Notes under the pieces: model-generated
What the model was told of the DNA's origin: nothing
What the model saw: the letters and a program-made list of their open reading frames with translations, nothing else
Database searches by the model: none
NCBI GenBank assembly: GCA_016874555.1
Contig: VGTW01000005.1
Span: 1-52,913 of the forward strand
DNA from: Gammaproteobacteria bacterium
GTDB lineage: Bacteria > Pseudomonadota > Gammaproteobacteria > Steroidobacterales > Steroidobacteraceae
Direction of reading: 5' to 3'
DNA: 52,913 bases
Shown: positions 28,546 through 38,439 of the stretch, in pieces
Numbering within the stretch: position 1 is the stretch's first letter
Layout of the letters: each line of letters begins with the position of its first letter
Translations under genes and position numbers: made by a program

Positions 28546-31344
28546 TCAGTGCGCTTCGTCCCAATTTTTACCGGTACCAACATCGACCTTGAGCGGCACG
28601 TGTAGTGCCCCACGACCGGCATCGATCATGCACTGTCGGACAGCCTCGGTGACCCTAGCCACGGCCTCGGTGCGCACTTCGAGCACGAGCTCATCATGCA
28701 CCTGCATGATAAGTCGTGCATCGGCACCGCCGTCTCGGCTGCACCAGGCATCGACCGCGATCATCGCGAGCTTGATGAGATCTGCGGCGGTGCCCTGCAT
28801 CGGCGCGTTGATCGCACTGCGTTCGGCGTATTGTTGCAGCGCTCGATTGCGAGAGCGGATATCGGGCAGATAAAGCCGACGACCGAACACGGTTTCGACA
28901 TAGCCGGTGGCGCGCGCCTGCTCGCGCGTGCGGTCCATATATGCCTTCACGCTAGGATAACGCTCAAAGTAAAGATCGACATATCTTTGAGCAGCGCCAC
29001 GCTCGATACCGAGCTGTCGCGCCAGACCAAACGCCGACATGCCGTAGATTAGACCGAAGTTGATCGCCTTGGCTGAGCGGCGTTGCGCGGCGCTTACGGC
29101 GTCGAGCGGAACACCGAAGACCTCGGCGGCCGTCGCCTGGTGCACATCGCGGTTGGCCACAAAAGCCCCGCGCAGGCCGGTGTCATCGGAAAGGTGCGCC
29201 ATGATGCGCAGTTCGATCTGTGAGTAGTCCGCCGCGAGCAGCAACTGCCCAGCCGGGGCGATGAATGCCTGACGGATACGCCGGCCTTCGGGCGTGCGGA
29301 TCGGAATATTTTGAAGATTAGGATCGGTGGAAGACAGACGCCCTGTCTGCGCCACGGCTTGATGGTAGGACGTATGTACGCGCCCGGTGTCGGGGCTCAC
29401 CTGCAACGGCAGTTTTTCAGTGTATGTACTGCGCAGCTTGGCGATACTGCGGTAGTCGAGAATCAGACGCGGCAGCGCATACGAGTCAGCAAGCTCCTCG
29501 AGCACGTCTTCAGCAGTCGAGGGCTGCCCAGTGGGTGTTTTGCGCAGTACCGGGATCTGCATTTTCTCGAACAGAAGTTGCTGCAGCTGCTTGGGAGAAT
29601 CGAGATTGAAGTCGCTGCCGGCCTCGGTGTGCGCTGCAAGCTTCAATTCTGCGATACGGTGTGCGAGTTCGCTGCTTTGCACACTCAACATCTCGCGATC
29701 GATCAGCACCCCGCGATGCTCCATGCGTTGCAGCACCGCAACCAGTGGCTGCTCAAATTCTTCATACAGTTTTTTCAGCAGCGGTTCGCGCTCGATTGCC
29801 GGCCACAGCGCACGATGCAGACGCATGGTGACATCGGCATCTTCGGCGGCGTATTCGCCGGCCTGCTCGAGACTCACTTGGGCAAAAGGAATCTGTTTTG
29901 CACCCTTGCCGGCGACATCTTCGTAACTGATGGTGGTAATGCCGAGATAGCGGAGCGCTGCCGAATCCATATCGTGGCGCGTGGCGACGCTGTTCCACAC
30001 ATACGATTCGAGCATGCTGTCGTAGCGCATACCGCGCAGCGTGATGCCGTTGTTGGCAAGCACATGTGCGTCATATTTGAGGTGATGTCCGAGCTTCGCA
30101 TGCTGCTCGCTCTCGAGCAGCGGTCGTAGCTTGGCGAGCACAGTATCGCGATCGAGCTGCGGCGGAGCACCGGCGTAATCATGGGTGAGCGGCACGTAGG
30201 CAGCCTTGCCGGGCTCGATGCAGAACGACAAGCCGACAATGCGTGCCGCCATGTAATCGAGACTCGTGGTCTCGGTGTCAAAGGCAAAAAGCTCGGCGCG
30301 TTCAAGCGCGCTACACCAGCGTTCGAATGCATGCATATCGAGAATCGTTTCATAGTTGCGTGGCGCATCGGCGATTCCAGGGCGCAGTTCGAGGGCATCC
30401 GATGGCGATACCAACGCTCCCGATGCTCTCGACGATTCTGCCGGTGCCGATGACGCTGTCGACGCGCTGTCGATTTCGAGCGAGCCCCCGAGCCCGCGCA
30501 GCAAGGCTTGAAACCCCAGCCGCGTATACCAGCTGCGTAGCTGTTCATCGTGTTGCGGTTTACGCGTGAGATCTTGTGCGGTGTCTGGTAAGGCGACATC
30601 ACAGCGAATCGTTGCCAGACGACGCGAGAGTTCCAGTGTCTCAAGACTGGCACGCAGGTTTTCGCCTACTTTGCCGGACACCCCGGCGGCATGCGCGACC
30701 AGGTTATCGAGCGTTGAATATTGGCCCAGCCATTTTGCTGCGGTCTTCGGGCCGACTTTGTCGATGCCCGGGATGTTGTCTGAACTGTCGCCGACGAGCG
30801 CCAGGTAAGCGATCATTTGCTCGGGCCAGATGTCGAACTTTGCCTTGACGCCAGCGCGGTCGTAGATGCTGCCGCTCATGGTGTTGATGAGCGTGATCTG
30901 TGGCCCAACGAGTTGGCACATATCTTTGTCGCTGGTCGATATCACCACGGTACCCCCGGCATCGGCGGTGCGCTTAGCGAGTGTGCCGATGATATCGTCT
31001 GCCTCGACACCGCTGATGCGCAGCAGCGGCAGCCCTAGGGCTTGCACGATTTCGAGCAGGGGATTGACTTGCACGCGTAGGTCGTCAGGCATCGGCGGTC
31101 TATGCGATTTGTACTCCGCATAAAGCTCGTCACGAAAAGTTTTGCCGGGCGCATCGAACACCACGGCGATCTGCACCGGATTCGTTTCGCGCAAAAACTT
31201 GAGCAGCATGTTGACCACGCCGAGCACGGCACCGGTCGGCTCACCGCGTGCATTAGTAAGCGGCGGCAGGGCGTGAAAGGCGCGGTAGAGATACGACGAA
31301 CCATCGATCAGGACGAGATCGGGATTTTGTGGCAAGGCGGTCAT
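28546..31344 (-). CDS. polA: DNA polymerase I
   Basis: 932 aa; 5' nuclease (DGSSYLYRAFHALPPL), 3'-5' exonuclease (FAFDTETTSLDYM), polymerase (ADYSQIELRIMAHLS, RRSAKAINFGLIYGMSAFGL, QVHDELVLEV). Confidence 0.98.
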   Translation of the reverse strand: MTALPQNPDLVLIDGSSYLYRAFHALPPLTNARGEPTGAVLGVVNMLLKFLRETNPVQIAVVFDAPGKTFRDELYAEYKSHRPPMPDDLRVQVNPLLEIVQALGLPLLRISGVEADDIIGTLAKRTADAGGTVVISTSDKDMCQLVGPQITLINTMSGSIYDRAGVKAKFDIWPEQMIAYLALVGDSSDNIPGIDKVGPKTAAKWLGQYSTLDNLVAHAAGVSGKVGENLRASLETLELSRRLATIRCDVALPDTAQDLTRKPQHDEQLRSWYTRLGFQALLRGLGGSLEIDSASTASSAPAESSRASGALVSPSDALELRPGIADAPRNYETILDMHAFERWCSALERAELFAFDTETTSLDYMAARIVGLSFCIEPGKAAYVPLTHDYAGAPPQLDRDTVLAKLRPLLESEQHAKLGHHLKYDAHVLANNGITLRGMRYDSMLESYVWNSVATRHDMDSAALRYLGITTISYEDVAGKGAKQIPFAQVSLEQAGEYAAEDADVTMRLHRALWPAIEREPLLKKLYEEFEQPLVAVLQRMEHRGVLIDREMLSVQSSELAHRIAELKLAAHTEAGSDFNLDSPKQLQQLLFEKMQIPVLRKTPTGQPSTAEDVLEELADSYALPRLILDYRSIAKLRSTYTEKLPLQVSPDTGRVHTSYHQAVAQTGRLSSTDPNLQNIPIRTPEGRRIRQAFIAPAGQLLLAADYSQIELRIMAHLSDDTGLRGAFVANRDVHQATAAEVFGVPLDAVSAAQRRSAKAINFGLIYGMSAFGLARQLGIERGAAQRYVDLYFERYPSVKAYMDRTREQARATGYVETVFGRRLYLPDIRSRNRALQQYAERSAINAPMQGTAADLIKLAMIAVDAWCSRDGGADARLIMQVHDELVLEVRTEAVARVTEAVRQCMIDAGRGALHVPLKVDVGTGKNWDEAH

Positions 31345-31473
31345 GTGAACACAATGATGCCTGCAAAAAAAAAGAAAGAAACCGGACAGCGCGGCTTCAC
31401 GCCACGATGCCCGGAGCAGGAGAAAACGATCAGCGATGGTCAGCTTTGATCAGCGATGACCAGACGCTTTCGA

Positions 31474-31830
31474 TCAGGCTGTGCCTGGCGCCTTAATCCA
31501 AACTTTGCACCAGCCCGCGTTCTTAACCAGCTTACCTGGGAACAAATTGCATTTAGCGAGCGGAGCCTTGCGGTTTTTTTCTGCCCACTGCAAACAGTTA
31601 CCACAGTATTGCGTGGGCTTGTGGCTTGGATTGGCTTTTTGATTGACCGTCTTGGTGTCCTCGACGTAGCCCAGTGCTTTGGCAGCGGGCTCGGCGGGGC
31701 TCAACACAGGCAGTGCGCCCGCGGCTGGCTTAGCCTGTGCGAAGGCGGTTTCCACAACAACCGGAATGGCCGGCAGACCCAGTACGGAGGCGCCGAGCAC
31801 CTGACGGCGAGTGAGCTTGTCAGACTTCAT
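31474..31830 (-). CDS. High-potential iron-sulfur protein (HiPIP) with Tat signal
   Basis: TRRQVLGASVLGLPAI Tat leader; YCGNCLQW...CNLFPGKLVKNAGWCKVW cluster-binding Cys pattern. Confidence 0.92.
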   Translation of the reverse strand: MKSDKLTRRQVLGASVLGLPAIPVVVETAFAQAKPAAGALPVLSPAEPAAKALGYVEDTKTVNQKANPSHKPTQYCGNCLQWAEKNRKAPLAKCNLFPGKLVKNAGWCKVWIKAPGTA

Positions 31831-31943
31831 GAGAAAATCCTTTTAAAGGGTCAGTTCGATCGGAAAAGAAAGTATACGCTGCTTATCAACCGCGCCGTGG
31901 ATCCCACGATCGATTGGCGCGCTACCACTTAGGTGCAGTTCTC

Positions 31944-32141
31944 CTAGCCTTTCGGGGAAAGATTGGAGGGCGGCATAGCGGTACCAGCCTCTCGAATGAT
32001 GACCTTAGTGTTGTCTTCGGGTAGGTAGAGCGCCCCGGTTTGACCGCAGGCTGCGAGTAAGAGTGCGCTCGCGATGACGAGCAATGCTACTCGATAGCGA
32101 AACGCTGATATCAGGTGTAAAACAGCGTGGGACTGGATCAC
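31944..32141 (-). CDS. lptM: LptM/YifL-type small lipoprotein
   Basis: Lipobox LLLAACGQTGALYLPEDN; GTG start inferred. Confidence 0.75.
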   Translation of the reverse strand: MIQSHAVLHLISAFRYRVALLVIASALLLAACGQTGALYLPEDNTKVIIREAGTAMPPSNLSPKG

Positions 32142-32590
32142 GTTGGCAGTGTGCGCGCTTCGCGCAAGGCGAGCCAGCCGCGCAGCACCCGGTAGAGCAC
32201 CCAGATACCGACAAAAAACAGGCCGATGGCCGCGGTCGCGAAGCCGACCAGTACCAGCATCAGCGGTGCCGAAAATAACAGCACCAATACGCTGACGAAA
32301 AAGGCGATCCAGAAGGTGCGGATCTGCCATGAGAAGTGCGACTCGAGCCAGGTGTCGCGCGCTTCGCTGCGACGCGCATAGTTCATGACGACCGCGACGA
32401 TGGAGGGGACACCAAAGATGAAACTGCCCACGATCGTCGCGGCGCCGCTTACGCCGATTAGCACCGAGAGCGCATGTAGTGCGTAGATGACGTGAGTCCA
32501 TGTCACCGTCGAGGGATCAGGAGCGCGGTCAAAGTTGACTATGCCATCCTTTACACGCTGGAGCCGATTTTGTTCCGTAGCCCGCGACAT
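32138..32590 (-). CDS. DUF4870-like membrane protein
   Basis: VTWTHVIYALHALSVLIGVSGAATIVGSFIFGVPSIVAVVMNYARR..., SHFSWQIRTFW. Confidence 0.75.
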   Translation of the reverse strand: MSRATEQNRLQRVKDGIVNFDRAPDPSTVTWTHVIYALHALSVLIGVSGAATIVGSFIFGVPSIVAVVMNYARRSEARDTWLESHFSWQIRTFWIAFFVSVLVLLFSAPLMLVLVGFATAAIGLFFVGIWVLYRVLRGWLALREARTLPT

Positions 32591-32600
32591 ACTGACTGGA

Positions 32601-33038
32601 TTACCGCCGGTTGATGACGGCCATCGTGATGCGCGACACACAGACGAGTTGAGTGCGCGCGTTGTGAATCTCGATGGTCCACACCTGACTGCGGGCGCCG
32701 GCGTGCAGCAAGCAGGCAGTGCCTGTCACGGTTTCGCCTTCGAGTGCAGGTCGCAGGTGGTTAGCGTTGATTTCCTGGCCGACTGCGGTATGAGCTTCGT
32801 CGAGGCAGCAGTTGGCCGCGACGCTCGCGAGCGTCTCGGCCAGGGCCACCGAGGCGCCGCCGTGCAGCATTCGCATCGGCTGACAATTGCGTGCATCCAC
32901 CGGCATGGTACCGCGCAAAAAATCTGCGCCCTTTTCGGTGAACACGATACCGAGCGAGGCCATCATGGTCGCGTGCGAGCGCTCGTTCATCAGTTCAAGC
33001 GTGGCATCCTGACGCCACGGTATTCTTTGACCACTCAC
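32601..33038 (-). CDS. PaaI-like hotdog-fold thioesterase
   Basis: RMLHGGASVALAETLASVAAN, GQEINANHLRPA; GTG start overlapping the argH stop. Confidence 0.88.
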   Translation of the reverse strand: MSGQRIPWRQDATLELMNERSHATMMASLGIVFTEKGADFLRGTMPVDARNCQPMRMLHGGASVALAETLASVAANCCLDEAHTAVGQEINANHLRPALEGETVTGTACLLHAGARSQVWTIEIHNARTQLVCVSRITMAVINRR

Positions 33039-34258
33039 GATGGATCTCTCTCTGACCGATCTGTTTCGGCGCGGTCGGCTGCCAGTACCGCACCGATCCG
33101 CCGATAGGCTTCGCGAAAAGGAATACCCTCGCGGACGACCAGCTCATTCGCGCGCTCGGCGGCGTGGATGGCGGGATCGAGCTCGATGTGCTGCTCGCGA
33201 AACCCCATCGCGTCGATCGCCGGAACCAGAATACCGGTGCTCGCCAGCACGAGATCGATGCCACGAAAAAGCGGTTCCTTTAAAAGTTGCAGGTCGCGCT
33301 GATATCCCGACGGCAGCTTGGCAAAGATGCCGAGCGCTTCGATGAGGCAGCCATGTGCCGAGGCCGTACGACCGCGCAGCAGTTCGAAGACGTCAGGATT
33401 ACGTTTCTGCGGCATGATCGATGAGCCGGTGGTGAATTCGTTCGGCAATTCGAGAAAGGCGAATTCCTGCGTATAAAAAAGACAGACGTCGGCGGCGAAG
33501 CGGCCGAGGTCCTGCATCAGCAGAGCAATCTCGAACAAAAGTTGTGCTTCAGCTTTCCCGCGCGAGAGTTGCACGGCAGTGACGGGTTCGTGCACGACAT
33601 CGAAGTCGAGCGCCGCGCGCGTAGCTTCGCGATCGAGCGGTAAACCCGGCATGCCGTAGCCTGCAGCCGAGCCCAGCGGATTTTTGCCAAGGCGACGCTG
33701 CACGCTGCGCAGACCTGCAGCATCGTCACGCAATTCCGCGGCAAAGCCGCCTGCCCACAGCGCCACCGAACTCGGCATGGCTTGCTGCATATGCGTATAG
33801 CCGGGCAACTCAATTTCCCCCTGCCGTAGTGAGAGTCGATCGAGTGCGGCGGCGACGGTTTCTGCACCGACGGCGAGTTGCTCGGTTACATCGCGCAAAT
33901 AGAGTCGCAGTGCAGTCAGCACCTGATCGTTGCGCGAGCGACCTAGATGCACGCGACCGCCGGCTGCACCAATACTGGCGGTCAGCCGCTTTTCAAGCGC
34001 AGTCTGTCCGTCTTCATCGATAAGTTCGATATGCCACTCGCCTTGTGCGTGCGCGGCAGCGAGGGCCTCGAGCCCGCTCTCGATGGCCTCGCAGTCTGCA
34101 GCCGAGAGCAGACCCTGATCGTGCAGCATTTGCGCATGCGCGATCGATGCGCGAGCGTCGTAAGACACCAGACGTTCGTCAAGTGCGTGATCTTCGCCCG
34201 CTGTGTACGCGAGTACGCGCTCATCGAGCGGTGTGCCTTTATTCCAGAGCTGCGTCAT
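33035..34258 (-). CDS. argH: Argininosuccinate lyase
   Basis: GRVHLGRSRNDQVLTALRL, FTTGSSIMPQKRNPDVFELLRG. Confidence 0.97.
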   Translation of the reverse strand: MTQLWNKGTPLDERVLAYTAGEDHALDERLVSYDARASIAHAQMLHDQGLLSAADCEAIESGLEALAAAHAQGEWHIELIDEDGQTALEKRLTASIGAAGGRVHLGRSRNDQVLTALRLYLRDVTEQLAVGAETVAAALDRLSLRQGEIELPGYTHMQQAMPSSVALWAGGFAAELRDDAAGLRSVQRRLGKNPLGSAAGYGMPGLPLDREATRAALDFDVVHEPVTAVQLSRGKAEAQLLFEIALLMQDLGRFAADVCLFYTQEFAFLELPNEFTTGSSIMPQKRNPDVFELLRGRTASAHGCLIEALGIFAKLPSGYQRDLQLLKEPLFRGIDLVLASTGILVPAIDAMGFREQHIELDPAIHAAERANELVVREGIPFREAYRRIGAVLAADRAETDRSERDPS

Positions 34259-35202
34259 GAGTGTGCTGCGTCAGCCGCAGCGAGCTCCGCCGGCGCGAGC
34301 TTGCCGATATCGGCGACGACCAATGTGCCAGTGCCTTCGTTGGTGAACACCTCGGCGAGGATTGCATCGCTTGCTTTGTACGAGATCACGTGCACTCGTT
34401 TCACCCCGCGCTGAATGGCGCTCTCGATGGCTTTAGCCTTCGGCAGCATGCCATTGACGATGCGCTTTTCGTCGCGCAATCGCTTGAGCCCGGCGAGATC
34501 GGTGTGGGAGATCACCGAGGTCGGATCTTCCACCCGCTCGAGAATACCGGGCGCTCCCGTACAAAGAATCAACTTCTCAGCCCCGAGTGCAGCGCCGATA
34601 GCGGAAGCCACTGTGTCTGCATTGATATTGAGCAACGTGCCCGAGTTGTCACTCGACAGGGGGGAGATGACCGGCATCAGTCCATTGTCGAGCAATTTAT
34701 GGATGACGTCAGTGTCGATGTAATCGATGTCGCCGACAAAGCCGTAATCAATGGTTGCATCGCCGGTTTGTAATTTCACCGGCGCGCGCTTATGGGCTTG
34801 CACCAGCCCTGCATCGACCCCGCTCAGGCCGATCGCCTGGATGTCGAGTTCGCGACAGGTCGCAAGGATGCGCGTGTTGATGAGACCCGAGAGCACCATG
34901 GCCGTGGCATCGATCGAGCGCTCGTCGGTCACGCGCCGGCCTTCGACCATCTGCGTCGGCACGCCGAGTTTCTCGGTGACTTCAGTGAGCTGCGGACCGC
35001 CGCCGTGCACGAACACGACTCGAATACCCAGCGAGTGCAGCACGGCGATTTGTTCGATGAGCGCGCGTGTGGCCTTGGCATCGCCGAACACGCCACCACC
35101 TGCCTTTACCACGAAGGTCTTACCCTTGTAGAGCCGGATGTACGGTGCGGCACTGCGCAGCGCACGAATGACGACTGCAGGGTCGGCTCGGTGCATGATC
35201 AT
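34255..35202 (-). CDS. argB: N-acyl-glutamate kinase (ArgB-like)
   Basis: FVVKAGGGVFGDAK, VFVHGGGPQLTEVTEKLG, LSGVDAGLV, NINADTVASAIGAALGAEKLILCTGAPGIL; ATG at 35202 with GGAGG upstream. Confidence 0.92.
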   Translation of the reverse strand: MIMHRADPAVVIRALRSAAPYIRLYKGKTFVVKAGGGVFGDAKATRALIEQIAVLHSLGIRVVFVHGGGPQLTEVTEKLGVPTQMVEGRRVTDERSIDATAMVLSGLINTRILATCRELDIQAIGLSGVDAGLVQAHKRAPVKLQTGDATIDYGFVGDIDYIDTDVIHKLLDNGLMPVISPLSSDNSGTLLNINADTVASAIGAALGAEKLILCTGAPGILERVEDPTSVISHTDLAGLKRLRDEKRIVNGMLPKAKAIESAIQRGVKRVHVISYKASDAILAEVFTNEGTGTLVVADIGKLAPAELAAADAAHS

Positions 35203-36212
35203 CGTTCGGTTCCTCCATTCGACAGCAGGCGGTACAGGACCGCCATCTGCGCGGGTAGTCGGTTGTAGGCCTCGCGTTGCACGATGCTGCGCGGACCATC
35301 GAGTACTTCGTCGGCAACGGCGACATTGCGGCGTACCGGCAGACAGTGCATGAACTTGCAATCTTTGCTGGCCGAAGCAAACCAGTCTTCGCGCACGCAC
35401 CAATCGGCAAGACCTGCGCGCAGTGCCGCATCGCCAACACTGTCGCCATAGTGCGTGATCGAGCCCCATTCTTTGGCGTAGACGATCTGCGCGCCGGCGA
35501 GTGCCTCGGTACGGTCATTGGTCTCGCGCACGCTACCGCCTGAGGCCGCAGCCGCGACACGTGCCTTGTCCATGGTTTCTGGCGGCAGTGCATAACCCTC
35601 GGGTCGCAGAACCACTACATCCATACCGCGGTGTGCTGCCATGTGCACGGTCGCTGCAGGGACGGCCATTGGCGTGATGCGCGGATGATTTGTCCAGCTG
35701 AGTACGAACTTTGCGCGCTGCGGCACGGTGAGATCTTCAAGTGTCTTCCAATCGGCGAGCGCCTGACAGGGGTGATTGACTGCCGACTCGAGATTGATCA
35801 AAGGCTTGTCGACAACGGCCGACATTGCACGAAAATTAGTCTCGGCGAGATCGTATTTAAGGTCCTTACCTTCAGCGAACGCGCGTATGCCGAGCGCATC
35901 GGCATACGAAGCGAGTATTGGCAAGCCTTCGCGCACGTGCTCTGCCGCCGCGCCATTCATGGTCACGCCGATTCCGCTTTCGAGTTGCCAAGTACCATGT
36001 CCTGGCGTGATCACGAACGAACTGCCGCCGAGTCGCATCATGCCGACCTGGAAAGATGACAGTGTGCGCAGCGAGGGGTTGAACATCACAAGACCGAGGA
36101 TCTTGCCGGCGAGTACGCGCGGCTCCGGATGAGACTCGAGATGACAGGCGAGCGCGATGAGATCGAGGATCTCTTCGCGACTGAAATCGGCAAGGTCAAG
36201 GAAGCGTTTCAT
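35199..36212 (-). CDS. argF': N-acyl-ornithine carbamoyltransferase (AOTCase/SOTCase-like)
   Basis: FNPSLRTLSSFQVG, MNGAAAEHV, NHPCQALADW, FMHCLPVRRNVAVADEV; closer to the acetyl/succinyl-ornithine transcarbamylase type than to canonical ArgF. Confidence 0.88.
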   Translation of the reverse strand: MKRFLDLADFSREEILDLIALACHLESHPEPRVLAGKILGLVMFNPSLRTLSSFQVGMMRLGGSSFVITPGHGTWQLESGIGVTMNGAAAEHVREGLPILASYADALGIRAFAEGKDLKYDLAETNFRAMSAVVDKPLINLESAVNHPCQALADWKTLEDLTVPQRAKFVLSWTNHPRITPMAVPAATVHMAAHRGMDVVVLRPEGYALPPETMDKARVAAAASGGSVRETNDRTEALAGAQIVYAKEWGSITHYGDSVGDAALRAGLADWCVREDWFASASKDCKFMHCLPVRRNVAVADEVLDGPRSIVQREAYNRLPAQMAVLYRLLSNGGTER

Positions 36213-37345
36213 AGGTCGCACAAAGCCTTGCGAAGCAGATCGACATGAGTTTCTTTGAGTGTGTAGGGCGGAAGAAGCCGCAGTACATGCGGATCGGCGC
36301 TGGTGCCGGCGAGAATATTCCGCTCGAGTAGCATCTTTTGAATCTCTTTGGCGGGCTTGGCGGTGATCATGCCGTGCAGAAACCCGGCGCCCTGATGTCC
36401 GGTGACTGGGCCGACGGTGCAGGTATCGCGCAGGTACTTCGACACCCGACGTACGTTTTCGAGCAGGCCCTCGCTTTCGATGGCATCGATCACCGCCTCG
36501 ATGACGGCACAGGACATCGGTCCGCCACCGAACGTGGTACCTAGCCCCTCGAGCTTGATGGCAGCCGTCACGCGCGGCGTCATCAGCAGCGCACCGCAGG
36601 GAAAACCGTTACCGAGCGCTTTGGCGGTCGTGATCATGTCCGGAGTCAAGGCATAGAAATTGGCAGCGAATGGCTGGCCGCTGCGACCGATACCGATTTG
36701 CACTTCGTCGAAGATCAGCAGCGCTCCGACTTCATCGCAGCGCGCGCGTAATGCAGCCAAAAATTCGCGTCCCATGTCGAAGGCGCCACCCACGCCCTGC
36801 ACGGGCTCGACGATCACGGCTGCCGTATTAGTGTCGACCTGTACGGCGATCGCATTAACGTCACGTCGCGGTATCCAGCCGATGTCGAAGGGCGCACGCG
36901 GAAATTCGTACCACTTTTTGTCGGCACCCCAAGTGATAGCACCCGCGGCTGCGGTACGGCCGTGGAATGCACCTTCAACGGCCACGATTTTCGGGCGCTT
37001 GATCATCTTGAATGCCATACGCAGCGCGTTTTCATTAGCCTCGGCGCCGGAATTAACAAAGAACACGCTGTCGAAGGCACCGCCCGCGAAACGCGCAAGT
37101 CGCGTGGCTGCACGCACGCGGACATCCATGGGTACCGCATTGCTCTGAAAATTACAGGCCTCGGCTTGTTGTGCGAGGGCGCGGGTCCAGCCCGCGTGCC
37201 GATAGCCGAGCGCGGCGACCGCGTGGCCCCCGTAGAGATCGAGGATGCGGCGACCGTCGCGGGTATGCAGCCAGACACCTTCCGCATTGATGACCTCGAT
37301 AGGGTGTTGGGCGAACACGGGCGCAAGATGATCGACGGGGCTCAT
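36209..37345 (-). CDS. argD: N-acyl-ornithine aminotransferase
   Basis: Class III aminotransferase; GAFHGRTAAAGAIT, LLIFDEVQIGIGRSG, TTAKALGNGFPCGALL. Confidence 0.94.
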   Translation of the reverse strand: MSPVDHLAPVFAQHPIEVINAEGVWLHTRDGRRILDLYGGHAVAALGYRHAGWTRALAQQAEACNFQSNAVPMDVRVRAATRLARFAGGAFDSVFFVNSGAEANENALRMAFKMIKRPKIVAVEGAFHGRTAAAGAITWGADKKWYEFPRAPFDIGWIPRRDVNAIAVQVDTNTAAVIVEPVQGVGGAFDMGREFLAALRARCDEVGALLIFDEVQIGIGRSGQPFAANFYALTPDMITTAKALGNGFPCGALLMTPRVTAAIKLEGLGTTFGGGPMSCAVIEAVIDAIESEGLLENVRRVSKYLRDTCTVGPVTGHQGAGFLHGMITAKPAKEIQKMLLERNILAGTSADPHVLRLLPPYTLKETHVDLLRKALCDL

Positions 37346-37371
37346 TGATAGTTCTCGAGTGAAAAAGCTGT

Positions 37372-38439
37372 TTAGGTCCAACCGGCGGCCGGTGCAGTTA
37401 GTCCCAGGGTTTCCGGAAAGCCGAGCAGACGATTCATCCACTGCACGGCCCCACCGGCAGCACCCTTGTTGAGGTTATCCACCACGCACATCACTGCGAC
37501 GGTGCGGCCTGTGCTGGTCGCGTGCAGTTGGGCATAGTTACTGGCCACGATATCTTTGACACGCGGCGCACTGTCGATTACTCGTACGAATGGCGCTGCA
37601 GCATAGAACCCGCGCAGCTTTTCGAGCAGCGTTTCGCCGTCAAGGCCTGCATGTGCGGCGGCCAGTGTCGCTTGCGCCGTAACATGAATACCGCGTGCGA
37701 AGGGCCCCGAGTGTGGCACGAAAGCGAAGTCGGCTGTGATGCCGCTCGCCGCAGCGGCACAGGCCGTGATTTCGGGAATGTGCCGATGCACCAGAGCGTT
37801 GTAGGAGTAGAGATCGCTGTGGCGGGTCGGGTGGTGAGTACCATCAACGTGCTTTCGCCCGGAGCCCGTGCTGCCAGTGACACCGCTCACGAATAGCGTT
37901 GGCGTCACGAGACCAAGTGAAAGCAGCGGTACGCTCGCGAGCAGGATCGCGGTGGCGAAGCAACCGGGATGGGCCACATGCGGTGTCGGCGATGTGGCCA
38001 GATGTTCAGGCAGTGCACAGGTAAAATCTTTGAGCCGTCGCGGCGCACCATGCTCGTGCTTGTATACAGTAGCGTAGGCTTCGGCGCTGGAGTAACGATA
38101 ATCCGCGGAGATATCGACGACCCGCGGATGGGTGCCAGCCGACTCGGCGGCTTGCAATAAGCGATCGATCAGTGCGGCACTCACGCCGTGCGGTGCCGCC
38201 GAAAACAGCGCACTGATCGGCAGGCTGGCGATTAGCTTCGTCAGATCGCCCTCGGACAGGAAGCGCAAATCACCGAGTGCGAGCGCGAGGTGCGGAAAAG
38301 CCTTGGCGATCGACTCACCGGGCTGCGAGTCCGACATCACGCCTGCAATCTCGAGCTGCGGATGTGCCGCGACGAGCCGCAGTACTTCACCGGCCACATA
38401 GCCGGTACCGCCCAAGATCAGTGTCGGCACTCGATTCAC
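37372..38439 (-). CDS. argC: N-acyl-gamma-glutamyl-phosphate reductase
   Basis: LILGGTGYVAGEVLRL, HPGCFATAILLASVPL, VSGVTGSTGSGRK. Confidence 0.94.
   Translation of the reverse strand: MNRVPTLILGGTGYVAGEVLRLVAAHPQLEIAGVMSDSQPGESIAKAFPHLALALGDLRFLSEGDLTKLIASLPISALFSAAPHGVSAALIDRLLQAAESAGTHPRVVDISADYRYSSAEAYATVYKHEHGAPRRLKDFTCALPEHLATSPTPHVAHPGCFATAILLASVPLLSLGLVTPTLFVSGVTGSTGSGRKHVDGTHHPTRHSDLYSYNALVHRHIPEITACAAAASGITADFAFVPHSGPFARGIHVTAQATLAAAHAGLDGETLLEKLRGFYAAAPFVRVIDSAPRVKDIVASNYAQLHATSTGRTVAVMCVVDNLNKGAAGGAVQWMNRLLGFPETLGLTAPAAGWT

Noticed and set aside
31425-31470. Near-duplicate GATCAGCGATG at 20-bp spacing downstream of polA start / upstream of HiPIP stop
   Set aside because: Only two copies and no convincing stem plus T-run; insufficient to call a repeat or terminator
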